Shown here one piece after another: positions 36,141-47,854 of a stretch of DNA of 64,000 nucleotides; the first letter of the stretch is position 1, and the number at the start of each line of letters is the position of its first letter. The notes below the pieces were generated by a model. The model worked only from the letters and a program-made list of their open reading frames with translations, was not told where the DNA came from and made no database searches. Made by a program: the position numbers and the translations under genes. Source of the DNA: Cloeon dipterum (lineage: Eukaryota; Arthropoda; Insecta; Ephemeroptera; Baetidae); NCBI RefSeq assembly GCF_949628265.1, contig NC_088790.1:21332545-21396544 (forward strand), read 5' to 3'.

Positions 36141-37281
36141 TTAAGGAGGAGTAGGACTCTTAGGCTTGTACTCCCTTGCTCCGAATATTGAACTTCCGAC
36201 CCTGACATTTGTGCTCCCAACTTCAATCTGAAAAAAACACAACACCTCTTTCAAAAGTCATGCAATTGATAAATTAAAACGTCCTCACCGCATGTTCAAA
36301 GTCATCAGACATTCCCATTGAGAGTTCCACCTCTTCCATGTTAAGTCCTAATTTTTGGCACACATTTTGTCTGCACTTAATCAGAACCTGAAAGCAAAAC
36401 AGAAAATAAATGATCTGAAGTTTAAATTTTTTTAATTAAGAATCGCACCTGGAAATCTGGATTAGGGCCTCGGGACAGGTCATACCCATACTGGCCAATT
36501 GTCATGAGTCCAGCAAATTTCAGGTTGGGACATTTTTCCAACAAATGGCTGACTAGGTCAGGAGCTTCCTCAGGAATCAGCCCACCTTTCGCTGTAAAAT
36601 TCATCACACACTATCAGCCATCACTGATAGAAATTGCATGATTTTTTTTATATGCGTGCATTTAAAATCTTATCGTTTTTTATTAAGTTAGCAAACTGGC
36701 CTACCTTCTTCTGCACTGGTATTAACCTGCACCATGACCCTCAAGGGTTCCTTGCCAAACTTGCCCCAGGCGTCATGCAAAGCTGTTGCTAGCCTTGCTG
36801 AATCCACAGTCTCCACCATAAACAAGTTGGGCGTGTTGATCACTTTAGGAATTTTGTTTCTTTGCAGGCGCCCGATAAAGTGCCATCGAATGTCAGGGCA
36901 TTTGAGTAAGATCTGAAAGGAGCCTCAATATTATTCAGCAGGAGATAAACAAAACAAAGTAAATACCTCAGGATCATTGCCTTTCTGATTTAGCTCCTGA
37001 ACGTAGTTCTCACCAAAGTGTCTCTGGCCTGCTTCGTAGGCTGCGATGACAAGCTCATTCGGTTTTGTCTTGCTCACAGCCACCAGCCTTGGCAGTATTG
37101 AGGATAGCTCCTGTTCACATAAAGAAAATTATTTACATGAATTAAAGACCTGCGCAGAGGTTACAGAAAAAGAGCAGTTTGCCGATTTTTTAAAACTTTA
37201 TTTTACCTGTGGTCTCCTCTTGCAGGCAGCTTCGAAACGCTCAAGGGCATTTTTTAACCCAGTAACAACAAACTCCGTCAT
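36141..37281 (-). CDS. PLPBP: Pyridoxal phosphate homeostasis protein (PLPBP/PROSC, YggS family)
   Basis: Six exons (37207-37281, 36967-37110, 36705-36912, 36449-36591, 36289-36387, 36141-36227) join in frame to 251 aa; human PLPBP has 275. This cytosolic/mitochondrial protein binds pyridoxal 5'-phosphate and buffers its supply to apo-enzymes; it folds as a TIM barrel like alanine racemase but has no known catalysis. Visible landmarks: VAVSKTKP with the PLP-binding lysine at K39, [34 protein letters not shown], the GLMTIG strand, [13 protein letters not shown] and the phosphate-binding [11 protein letters not shown] near the C-terminus. Introns are short (about 56-115 bp). The gene is divergent from OSGEPL1 with about 850 bp between start codons. 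Nothing is missing or broken. Confidence 0.95.
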
Positions 37282-38131
37282 TATAAAAATCGTGCAGAAT
37301 TAGTCACTAAAGCAAATTATGATAAAATTGAACTTTGGCCCAAGGCCTTGAGGTTTTAGACGCAACGCAATAGAATCGTTCTGCTCTGTGCAGCTTCCAG
37401 TCCTTTCCCTAATTTAAGGCTCTGTGCGCTTTTCTCTTGCTTCTCACTGCTTGAAAGTGGCAGCCAGTGGTAAAAAGGAAGCAACTTCGTCAGTGAACCT
37501 AGCAAACCAGACAAATGTGCCGGGCTGCCAATGCCAGGAGCTGGGCTGTTAAAATCACTACGATGTATTATATAAATCACTTCATGCCAAAATAAAAACA
37601 GCACCAGCTGTTACCTAGTCGAAGCTGGAGTTTAGAAAGGAGTTAAAATGTGCGCTTCAAAGAGCAAAGAACCTTGCAATTTGAGAAGAACAATAATAAT
37701 TATATCGTGCAAAGGGAATTTATTAACACAGAATATGTAAATTTGTTCTATATTAACATCCGTTATCAACAAATTAACTCTGAAATATCTCATGCTGTGC
37801 AATTTATCCCTACCTCCTCATTTAAGTCCCTTTCAAAAATGTAAACAAACATAGAATCTACCGCACCACACGTGCAGTGTCTGCCGTCTGCCATCAGTTT
37901 TGGCAATATTAAATATTGTTTCAAATTTTTATATTGTTTGGCAACTTTTAAAGTTTTTCACGCAGCAAGCACTGAAACCTATAATAACCATGATGAGCTG
38001 CAGGACTCCTATTTATGTGCAACTGCGTTTGTTCTATTATTAATTATGATCGTTAAATATGATACAATTAAAATTGTATCATAATTACATAAATAACTTT
38101 GTGTCGTGTGTTCAATCATACTTCAACAATA
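37282..38131. promoter_or_regulatory. Shared upstream region of PLPBP (-) and OSGEPL1 (+)
   Basis: 850 bp between divergent start codons; it must hold both promoters. No TATA box is convincing. A near-perfect AT-rich palindrome sits at its right end. A short minus-strand frame at 37.36-37.60 kb matches no known protein and was not called. Confidence 0.45.
38058..38083. repeat. 26-bp palindrome before OSGEPL1
   Basis: TATGATACAATT (38058-38069) and its exact reverse complement AATTGTATCATA (38072-38083) are separated by AA. The dyad ends 48 bp before the OSGEPL1 start codon, so it is in the promoter or 5' leader. It could be a dimeric transcription-factor site or an RNA hairpin in the leader. 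Confidence 0.7.
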
Positions 38132-40112
38132 ATGGCATTAAGGACACTGCTTCCCAGTCTTCCAAAATTAATTTTATTTTCTTCGGTAAGTATAATACGA
38201 ATTATTTTGTTTTTACTTTTCTGTATTTTACATTTGTTTTGATTTTGCTAAAATTCATCTTTTCAATTTGTGCTTTATATAATACATATAATAATACATA
38301 CATGTTTATTATGATAAAAAATCGTTCAAAATTATTTTGCCAAATATTACACTTACGTAAAATTATGTTTTTTTTTTTCGAATTTGCAGACCAGAAATAG
38401 CACGACCTTCTGCAAATCATCTCCTTTAAACAGGTGTGTCATCTTAAACACTTGCAGCAATTTTAGAAGCTTTAGCACTGACAATAATTTTATGGTCTTG
38501 GGCATCGAGACCAGTTGTGATGACACAGGATGTGCAATCGTGGACAGTAACGGGACCATCCTGGGCGAATCGTTGCACTCTCAATTGAAAGTACACCTCG
38601 AGTAAGTCATATAATAGTTTGCTTCACATAATTTATGCTGGCATTTCCGTTCTAACCATAGCCACGGTGGAATCGTACCTCCTGTAGCCAGTGATCTTCA
38701 CCGAGCCCACATAGACCAAGTGGTGGATGAGGCCATCAAAGCGTCTGGAGTCGACATTTATGATATTGCTGCGATCGCCACAACGAATAGACCAGGTATG
38801 TGCTTAATTGGTATGAAAAATGTTATGGAATAATTTTTTTTTCCAAATGATCAGGGCTGCCACTGTCATTGGAAATAGGTCTTCTTAAGGGAAAGCAAAT
38901 GGCGAGAGAATTGGGGGTGCCATTCATTCCCATTCACCACATGGAGGCGCATGCACTCACAATCCGAATGCTCGAAAAGGTATTTTTCGGACTAGCTAAA
39001 AATTCATGATAATTATCAGTTGTTTTATAGGATGTGCAATTCCCATTTCTAGTGCTGCTCGCCTCAGGAGGTCATTGCATCCTTGCTGTCGCACAGCAGG
39101 TGGATAAATTTCTCATCCTTGGACAAACCATAAATAATGCTCCTGGAGAGCAGTTTGATAAAGTAAAACAGCCAAATATTTCATTCTTAAGCATTAGTTT
39201 TGATTGATTTCTTATCAGGCAGCAAGGAAGTTGAACCTGAAAGTGATTCCAGGTCTGGAAAATGTCTGTGGGGGAGCTGCAATAGAGACCCTGGCGCGGA
39301 AAGGATATTCAAGCGCTTTTCCCTTCTCCACTAGCATGACCCAGTATCAAGACTGCAATTTCAGTTTTGCCGGCATCACAATGAATTTATATAGCCATGT
39401 GAAAAAGATCCAGAAAAAATTTGGTTTGCAAAATGTCCTTCACTAAAACCTTAAATTTATTTCTCCTTATTAGATTTAGTCGATGGTGATATTTTGCCTG
39501 GACTCGAAGACTTGTGTGCCAGTTACCAGCACGCTGTCACCAAGCACATTTGCCAGAGACTGCAGCGAGCCATGGAGTTTGTGGACAGAAAAGAACTCAT
39601 CCCTCTTGGCCAAGGACCCAGAGCTTTTGTTAGTTATTAAAATAGTTAAGTCAGAAGTAAAAATGATCCATGTGTGTTTCATGTTGTTCTAAAGGTTGTC
39701 TCTGGTGGTGTTGCAAGCAACAGATATATTAAAATGGCGATGGAAGTCATCTGCAGCGAGTACGATTACAAGCTCTACGCTCCTCCACCACGACTGTGCA
39801 CTGACAATGGAGTCATGATCGCTTGGAACGGTGTTGAACGATGGAAGGCTCAGTCGGGAATCGCTGAAAATCTGGATGATGTGGATTTTTACGGAAAGTG
39901 AGTGGATTTATTCTGGAATCATCAAAAATAATAGTAGAGGGTCAATTTATATTGACAGGAAAACATTATTTGTGTTGAAAATTTTCAGATGCCCAATTGG
40001 AACTGATATTAGTCAGGAAGTTGCTGCGGAGAGCATCAAATGCAAATGGATTAAACTTAAGGCGCTCAGGCAGATGTCGGAATTTGTATACTTGGATGAG
40101 GCGCAGAGATGA
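38132..40112 (+). CDS. OSGEPL1: tRNA N6-threonylcarbamoyladenosine transferase, mitochondrial (OSGEPL1/Qri7, TsaD family)
   Basis: Nine exons (38132-38185, 38390-38601, 38662-38795, 38855-38979, 39031-39162, 39219-39423, 39474-39628, 39695-39897, 39989-40112) give 447 aa. The enzyme transfers threonylcarbamoyl from TC-AMP to A37 of mitochondrial tRNAs reading ANN codons. The first 45 or so residues are basic and hydroxylated, as in a mitochondrial presequence. Then follow GIETSCDDT (residues 56-64), HGGIVPPVASDLHRAH, the metal-binding HHMEAH (H162, H166), LLASGGHC, APGEQFDKAARKL, FSFAGI, VVSGGVASNRYI and CTDNGVMIAW. These are the ASKHA-fold motifs of TsaD in order. The exon 6 donor is weak (G|GTTTGC) but the phase and protein join are right. 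The gene is convergent with the P450 downstream. Confidence 0.95.
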
Positions 40113-40679
40113 AACAAGGTGAGAAATGTGGCCATTAAAACACTCACCTGGAAAACATGCTGCTGGGGAAACGGGTTAAAAAGGCCCACGTAGCTATTTA
40201 AAAGAAGCCTGGGATAGCTGCTAAAATGCATTCCAATTTTTCTGATTAAAGTTGAAAAAAATACTCTGTTCAGTCAAACTATAACAAACTTAATATGATT
40301 ATACAAATTGCTAATATCCTTTCAGAAGCTTTAATTTGGTACTCAACCTGACATAATTTTGAAATCAATATTATGCAACCTGCATTAGCAATAAGTTCTG
40401 CTAGTTGCCTAAACTAAATTATTTGCTCTGAAAGATAAATTTCATTTGACCATGGCAGCAGTTCCATCATTTAATTTATACATTTGAAGTTGAACGCGAT
40501 TTTGCTCAGCGAATGTAACATTTTGCCACTGTTATCATCAACATCAGGCACTTTTTAAACAAAGCTTTGTAATATACTGTCATTGCTTTATTTTTATATG
40601 AAATGAAAGAGTGGCTGACACTTATAATGATGAAGTTTATTGCAATACACATTCAAAGTTTTAAAAAAAAATAACGTAA
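40113..40679. other. Spacer between convergent OSGEPL1 and P450 genes
   Basis: 567 bp of AT-rich 3'-flanking DNA shared by two converging genes. It contains the P450 poly(A) signal; no canonical AATAAA is obvious for OSGEPL1. No further gene is seen. Confidence 0.5.
40636..40641 (-). terminator. Poly(A) signal for the P450 gene
   Basis: AATAAA on the minus strand, about 40 bp after the P450 stop codon. Confidence 0.55.
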
Positions 40680-42850
40680 TTAATTTCTGGACTTGAATGA
40701 GACATGCAGGCCTTCCTTGGCATGAATCAGAAAGACGTTAGGGTCCAGCACAACAGGGTACGACGTTTGTCCAGTGGTTTCAAGGTCAAAGTTCTTCACG
40801 ATTGTCACTATAGCAGCTTTCACCTGGGCCTGAGCGAATCGCATACCTATTGGAATTGATTTTATTTCGAAACTGCTGTCAAACTGATTTGTTAATTTTG
40901 ATTTACCAATGCAAATTCTCGGTCCTTCCCCGAACGGGAAAAAGGTGTAGGGCAAGCGGCTTTTCTTATTCTCATCAGTAAATCTTTCAGGGTCAAACTT
41001 TCCTGGGTTGGGCCAGTACTTGGGGTCGTGGTGTATAGCGTAGATAGGGACAGTCATGGTGGTGCCAACTTCAATTTTCAGGTCTGAATCAGGGAACTGG
41101 TAGCGCTTAGTGCAAAGTCGGTTCATGGCGCCAGCAGGGGGGTACATGCGTAGAGATTCTGAAACATTTTTATCGTGTTCCTCAATTTTTAACTTAAATT
41201 CAATTCGTCCCACTAATTTTCCAAATAATTTGATTAAATAAATTTATGACATAAATAATTTACCTAGAAGGACTTGATCTAAATAATGCATTTCTTGAAT
41301 AGCCTCATAAGAAAATTTTTCATCATGTTTTTCCAGTACTGTCTTGATTTCTTCCCTCAACTTTTCCTGCACATCTTGATTGTTGGCGATTTCAAAAAGG
41401 GTGAAAGCAAGAGCGGAAGACGAAGTCTCGAAACCATCACCAAAGAACCCTACTGCCTGTGATGTCAGTACATCGTGAGTAAACTCTGAAAAAAGAATGT
41501 TCAGTTTCCTTATTAAAAATCCAAACCAATTTTACCAATTTTTGCTTCTTCATAATGGTCAGTTCCGCCGTTTTCTTGCTTCACTCCATTCTCAATCTTC
41601 TCTCCGGCGTCAGCGTCCAGCTCTCCTTTTTTCTTCAGCTGAATCAGCAGTTGAATGAAGTCGCTCCTAGTGACGTTGTTTTTTTCTCTGAACTCGATAG
41701 CGTCCTTCACCAGCTTCCTGAAGAAGTTGGCTAGGCGGTCGGACACAAATTTCAGCCCGAAAAAATCGCCAACCTGCAATTATTTAATACCGTTTACACA
41801 TTTTGTTCGATTGGGTGAATGAGAAAAAAAAATAAAATTGAAATAGGGTAGCTTGTGTTGGAAGGTTCTGGAGCAGAATTTGTATCCTAAAAATTTCTCA
41901 ATTTTAATTGGCAAAGCTTAAGTTGATCAATTCTATCTTTTATCAGATACGATTTTATATTAAATTCTACTGCGAATTAATATTTTAACAATAGCATTAT
42001 GCATGATTGCTCAAATTTAATACCTTTGGCCAAAAAAGAACAATCATCAACACCAGTCCTCTAACCGGTCCAGGATTGAGCATTTCCATGCCCATTTGGC
42101 GGAAGGTGTTGCTTTCGTCTTGCAGAGAGTTGCACTTAACCCCAAAAGCACATGATCCGACTACGTCTGTCGTGAAGTTGGCTGCCATCCTCTTAACCTC
42201 GCGACTCTCCTTATTATCAATTGCCCTTTGGACATGCTTCTTCAGTTCTTCGCAGACTTCCTGCATCAGGGGGAACATCGACTTGATTTTGCCCGTGGTG
42301 AACGCTGGCGCCAGCCTCTGCCTCAAGAACTTCCACTTGGGTCCATGGATCGAGAAAATGTTGTAAGCTGTATGTAGATTCGCTGATAATTCAATACTCT
42401 TTATTTAATGAACGTTGGTCATACCAAGCATGGGATCGACTTTTTCATTAATGTGAACGTCGTTGTCGTGGAAGCTACTGAAATCCTTAACCAGCACATG
42501 TTTGATCAACTCCGGATCGCGCACCAAAATAGCCGGGTCCCGCAATTTGTAGTATCCGCCGAATCTAAGAGGCAAAAACTCAAGTGACTGCTCTCTCTGA
42601 CGCGCGTGATTTATTTTTACCGTTCGCCTTCCAGTTCGTTGTACAGCTTCTGGTAGAAGACGCCGAGCTGCGTTTTCAACATGAAAGTCTCGGCCATGGT
42701 GCCGAAAAGGGGTGTCAGCTTCTTCGCTGTGCGAACATTTTTGCTCTGCCAGTAACTGTAGTTTTTGGTGGCGTACCAGTAGAATAGGGCCCAGGCGGCC
42801 AGCCCAAAGGCCAGCAGCTCAACGAGCAGCGAGTCAAAGAGCAGGCCCAT
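40680..42850 (-). CDS. Cytochrome P450, CYP3 clan (CYP6-like)
   Basis: Seven exons (42621-42850, 42425-42564, 42024-42367, 41536-41773, 41264-41485, 40907-41158, 40680-40846) encode 530 aa, normal for a microsomal insect P450. An N-terminal anchor (about residues 8-27) holds it in the endoplasmic reticulum membrane. Helix C shows WKFLRQRLAPAFTTGK; helix I has GDGFETSS (residues 333-340); helix K has ESLR (392-395) with the ExxR pair; the PERF region reads FDPERF; and the heme loop FPFGEGPRICIG carries the axial Cys474. The LAPAFTTGK and FFPFG.GPR.CIG signatures are typical of the CYP6/CYP9 group that oxidises plant toxins, hormones and insecticides, but substrate cannot be predicted. The I-helix Asp before Gly replaces the usual Ala; DG[FY]ETS variants exist in other CYP3-clan members. 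The frame is intact. The subfamily name needs a formal comparison. Confidence 0.93.
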
Positions 42851-43107
42851 GTTTGCGAATCTTCAGCAGCCGCGCACTGTATCAAAATATTGAACCTTTT
42901 AAAAATTGAAGCACTTTTTGTTATCTGATTGTATATCTTAAAATCACTCAGATCCTTTGGGAACATACTAGACGTACTTCAGATAGCAAAAATTAAGTTG
43001 CACTTTTAGCCGCATAGTAACAGGAATAACTGTGGGTTCCGACACTTTAACATTTTAATTATAGTTAAATTTAGATTCAAAACCATATCAAATATTATGA
43101 AGTTTTT

Positions 43108-43119
43108 TATGACGTCATA
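43108..43119. promoter_or_regulatory. CRE-type palindrome upstream of P450
   Basis: TATGACGTCATA is a perfect 12-bp palindrome with the full cAMP-response element TGACGTCA at its centre, 258 bp upstream of the P450 start codon. CREB/ATF-family bZIP proteins bind this core. One full 8-bp site is expected by chance about once per 65 kb of random sequence, so position is the main argument. Confidence 0.5.
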
Positions 43120-43884
43120 GTACTATGAAAATCAATAATGTGAATTTAACGGTTTTCGTTTCATAAAACATTATAGAGACAAATATTATTTCACCGTTTT
43201 TAACTGTCTTTTTCTCATTCCTAAGGATTTTTATTTTTATAAAACGATGTTTTATCTGAGGGAATAGTGAATAGCAAAATGAAATAAAATTATGAAACTA
43301 AATATACCGATTCCTTTATATTGCTCAGTAAAAATCATAAAACTTTTAAGATTTTTGTCCATGACAAATGAAGCTATACCCCACGTACCTCTACAGTCAT
43401 CAATTTATCTTATCAAGCTCAAGAATTATATTATTCCCAGCAGTTTCAAAAGTTAAATAACAATATAGTATATGCCTACGTGCTAAAAACTCGCCTGCAG
43501 CAGATACGTTGGAGGCTCCAGCTCAAGTGAGGCGAATGTTTGGGAGAGGTGCCGAGTGCAGCGGTTAAATCAAGCCACCAAAATAAATATTGCCACTTTA
43601 TATATTCAGCCCTCTACGCGCCGCTGACTGCTGTAGGCGAACATAAATCTGCATGAAAACGTCTGCGTAGAAGGCTGATAAAAATGACCTTGATACGCTT
43701 GACTACAAGTCAAACTGATTTTAGGGTACAGGTCGGTTCATGTAGTTCACTTGACAATGTACACACGGCTTAATTCATGTTTGGAACGAAGATTGCATTA
43801 TGTTCTGCAAATATCGAGACGACACGTTCATTTAAATATATTTAAAAATAATGAAAATGCGGCTGATGCTATAATATTCTAATT

Positions 43885-43890
43885 TTTATT
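43885..43890 (-). terminator. Poly(A) signal for PINK1
   Basis: AATAAA on the minus strand, about 250 bp beyond the PINK1 stop codon; the nearest canonical hexamer noted. Confidence 0.4.
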
Positions 43891-44140
43891 CTGTGCTGAA
43901 AGTTAAGTACAATAAAATAATGAACAGTCTTACTGCAGCATTATATAAATAACAGGATAAACTGAACAATCCGTTCAAAAATTCTAGCATGAAATTCCCA
44001 GTAACAAGCAAATAAGGATAATACTAGAAAGCGGGTTTTTAAGAAACAAACAAAATCCAGTTCACAATCAGATCAAAATTTTCGCTATCAAAATTTAAAC
44101 AAGTCGGGTCTGATCACAATTTTTTGCTGTCAATTAGCAA

Positions 44141-47100
44141 TCACATCGAATTCTGGTGGATCCAGGAGAGTGCCTGGCGCACTTGCTGTAATTTCACCCT
44201 GCTCAGGAGGCTGGTGATCAGCTGATATTCAGGCAGGGTGCGACGACCTCTGTTGGAAAATGCCGTATTTCCTTCGCACAGAACTTTTGTAGCCAAGGAA
44301 AGCAACCACTGCAACACCTGCAGAAATAAAACACATTCCAACTTATTCCTAACGGTACTACTACTGCTGCTAAGAATATAAAAAAACTGGTCACTTTATA
44401 GGTTTCCCTGAATTTTGGAGCAATCATATGAGTACAAAACTACAAATAATATTGTAATAAAATAACTGAAAACTATCATAAATGAGAAAAATGGAATATT
44501 TTTCTTTAAAAATTTAAGGATGTCAATGCATTTCTTATAAGAGAATTAGTAGACAATACAGGCATGTAAAATTACTTGATTACTTGAAGAGACGCAAAAC
44601 GTTCAATTCACTCATGAGCATTAAGTTATATTATGTCAGGCGTGATCCAATTTAAGTCAATTTGGAAGAGCCGCCAATGAGAACAACTTGGCAATCGGTG
44701 CACTCTACCGCTATTTGACACATTATATCTTATCTAACCTCATTGCTGGATGGAGCACTCATTTCGCGAGACTTCAACCACTCACTTGGCGCCCACAAAA
44801 TCAGTTGGCTGATCGTTGCTGCTAACTCAGGCGATGGCCTCTGCAATGAATTGTTTACTTAACTTGTACAAGAATGAGTTAATCTCATACCTTTGACGGG
44901 TTTCGGGACAAAATCGCATAGACCAATGCTCTTAGAGGAGCAGGCATGCTGTCGGGCAATGCAGGCAAGTCCTCCTCTTTGTAAGTTCGGTTGTACAAGG
45001 TTGCACCTTTGCCAGCAAAGGGGTTGTCCATTCCAAACAGCTCGTAAGCCAGTGTTCCAACAGACCATAGATCAGCTTGGCTATAGTTGATAGTAGAAAA
45101 AGGCCCAGGACGAGCACATGCCACCTGACAATCATTAAAATAAGAGAAATTATAATTTGACAAATTCAAATTCACACAATAATCATTTTTATCTAATTGT
45201 GTGCCTAGAAATGATGAAGTTTAGATTTCCAATTTTAATTTACTAGCCCAGCTCCAGTTTCTTTTAAGTTCAGTTTAATTGCTTTGAAAAGTCTTTGCAG
45301 ATCATAAATATGTTGGCAAAGATCCAAAAGATTCAACGAAATATGGGATATCGCTGATAATTTTACCTCTGGAGCCATGAGTGCTGCATTACCGCCTCGG
45401 TCGACATGTGGAGAGGAAAATGGTAGATTCATTCCATGAGACGTGTCAGCCAAACAACAGCCAAAATCAGACACAGCCACCACAGGACACACATCGTCAC
45501 CTTCGACCAGGTCTACCAAAACGTTGTCACTCTTCAGGTCCCTATAATGATGAGTTTGTATAGGTATATTAAATTATTCCTTTCCAATGGCACTGACCTG
45601 TGTGCAATATTGTTCATCTTCATGTGAGCCACAGCTTCCAGCAGCTGGGCAAACAACAGCTGACCCACCCTGGGGGAAGGAGGATTTTTGACTATGTAGT
45701 CCCTCAAGCTACCATCGTATCTGTTAACATAAGAATGAAAAATTTGGCTCCAGTTTTGATTTTCCCGTGAGCCGCTTTACCGTTTCATTATCAGAAAGAG
45801 GCTCATGTTTCTACCGGAACCAGAGGGGTTGATCCTGGCAGGGAGTGCGTCAGGGTAGAGATCCATTGCGCCAGGTATATCGGGAATGCGGTCAGTGAAG
45901 ACGCGGTACATTTCCACAATGTTCGCGTGGGGGGAGAGACTAGACAGGCGACCTGTCGCGGTGTAGTCCAAGACCTGAAAATAAACACAAGCATTTCTCT
46001 TTCAATGGTCCAAAAATAGGAATCAACTACAAAATACAATAAATCAAGAGAAGATCAATGTGAGGATTAAATGTTACCTGGATCACATCGAAATCCCTGC
46101 TCCAGGCTGGAACAGTCTCCCTGAGCATCGCATGCAGGATGGAAGAGGCGTTCGATTCAGCGTCGTAGTTGAACATCATCTTGACGGCAAGGGGATACTC
46201 ATATATTGAGTTCGAAGAGTCAACATGCGCATTTCCATTGGAAGTAGAAGCTTCAGGATTTTCTGCAATATCAATTTTCTTTAAGCATTTTTTGAAATGA
46301 AATAAAATACTCTATTTAATTAAAAAAGGGAGACTGTGACGTTCTTTTAGGTTTGGTTACATTTATTATAAAACTAGATATTATCTAGTTTATGAAACGT
46401 CGATTTGATAGAAATAAATCCATCTTCATACCATAAGAATGCACAGCAATCCGTCAAAGTAGCTTTCCTCGATTTTCTCATTAAAAAATTGCGTTTAAAT
46501 GTTTTACAAAATTTGAACAAGAAGCACAAAGTTTAATCAGCCGGAATCTCAGAGTTTGTATAACTCAAAAGGTCTAGGCCTGAAATTTTTAAAGGAGCTA
46601 GCTGCCGCTGGCAGCACTGGCTTAATTGAATTTTTGGCCTGGCGGCTGGCAATTTTTACAAGCGGCTGGTAAAATTTTAAAAGTGAATTTTTTATGATAC
46701 TTTGTATTTTTTGATATTTTGATCAGCGGCTAGCGCAGATCAGCCAAAGTCGTGGCAGCTGACTGTTAGGAAAATTTGGATTGCATGAAAGAGATACTAA
46801 AAATGCTGATCAATTCAACGATACAAAATACAATTCTTTCTTGTGAATATTATTTGCTTGACAACAGATAATTTTTATTTGTTAAATTATCTGCTAATCA
46901 AATATAGAAAATTAATATTTTAAGCTAAAATAGATGCTTCACGAGTTTGTGTTTTGTATTTAAATTTCTATTATGTATGACTGAGCAAATAGTTTTGCTT
47001 TTTAGATGTCTGATTGTTCAAAAGCACAATTTTACGTACAAAATATCAATAATAACTAGTTGCTTATCACTATTGTTAACTGAACAGTCCATCAGATATA

Positions 47101-47854
47101 AGTTATCAATATAAAGTCAGAGATTGAAATTATGATCAAAAATGTTACGGTGACACCTTAAAATAGATTGAAGACACGAAAAGTCTCAATGTCGTGAGTC
47201 GGAATGACAGAATTGAATCACTTGAACAAGTGTTACAACATAAATGGCAATGTTGCAGATATAATAAAAATTTAAATACCGTTTCTCCATCTAGCTGGGT
47301 AGACAACTGCGCTGCAACCTTTGGCCAGAGGTTCCGGGCCGAACTCCAGATTCGCCAGGCCAATATCAGGCAAATCCTCGTTGAAAAGCTGGTTGCTCCT
47401 TAGGTTTTTACTACGGTTCACTGCATCCTAAAACAAAACCAAATAAAATTATTTAAAAAATCTTAACCTTCCTCAAGGTGGCAAAATATACCCTGATTTC
47501 CCAGCAAACGGCCTCAAGTTGGTCGTCTTTAGTAATAATCCCGGTTCCAGAAGCGAGGCTGACCCCAACGAGTGCAAAGAAAGGTCTCGAATCGCCGAAG
47601 AGCAGTTGCCTGGTGACCTTGCGGCGCAGGTCAGCGGCCACCGAGTGCGTGACCCTACTGAGAACGGCATCGACGACGACCCTTCGCGCCTGCTGCGTCA
47701 CCTGCTGCACCAGGGAGGGCCTCGGCTGCGGCGCTGGCGGCCCTGGGAAGGGCTCGGCCGCTCGATTGAAAGAGCTAATCTTGCTCTTGTGGATGTGCCT
47801 GACGAGCTGTCGACCATTTTTGAACAGCCGAACGGCTGCCAGCCGAATCGACAT
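44141..47854 (-). CDS. Pink1: Serine/threonine kinase PINK1, mitochondrial
   Basis: Nine exons (47492-47854, 47280-47427, 46078-46262, 45781-45974, 45598-45720, 45367-45541, 44891-45124, 44739-44840, 44141-44317) give 566 aa; human PINK1 has 581. The kinase accumulates on damaged mitochondria and phosphorylates ubiquitin and Parkin. The N-terminus is Arg/Lys/His-rich (presequence). A segment reading [15 protein letters not shown] near residues 95-110 is the membrane anchor where PARL would cut. Kinase landmarks: Gly-loop [11 protein letters not shown] (about 156-166), VAIK-type lysine K198 in PLAVKMM, catalytic HRDLKSDN (337-344), DFG at 363-365 in SDFGCCLA, and APE as LMAPE. The C-terminal extension ending in LSWIHQNSM is the family-specific CTE. 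All catalytic residues are present. A roughly 1-kb intron separates exons 2 and 3. The gene is divergent from MND1. Confidence 0.97.
46263..47279 (-). other. PINK1 intron 2 with degenerate repeats
   Basis: 1,017-bp intron, the longest in PINK1. At 46.60-46.77 kb there are several related CGGCTGGCAA / GCGGCTGGTAA / GCGGCTAGCGCA copies, and AGCTGCC-type sequence occurs in opposite orientation at the two edges of that patch. This may be a decayed transposon, but no clear ends or target duplication are visible. Confidence 0.35.

Larger units (their letters stand above)
42851..44140. promoter_or_regulatory. P450 upstream region / PINK1 3' flank
   Basis: About 1.3 kb between two minus-strand genes, containing the P450 promoter and the end of PINK1. 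It has a 12-bp CRE-type palindrome at 43.11 kb, a minus-strand TATA-like AATATATAAAG at 43596-43606 (possible distal promoter with a spliced 5' leader), and a PINK1 poly(A) signal at 43885-43890. No extra coding exon seen. Confidence 0.45.

Noticed and set aside
41415-41446. P450 I-helix Asp in place of the usual Ala (GDGFETSS)
   Set aside because: Looked like a missing key residue, but DG[FY]ETS forms are known in other CYP3-clan P450s and all other catalytic motifs are present.
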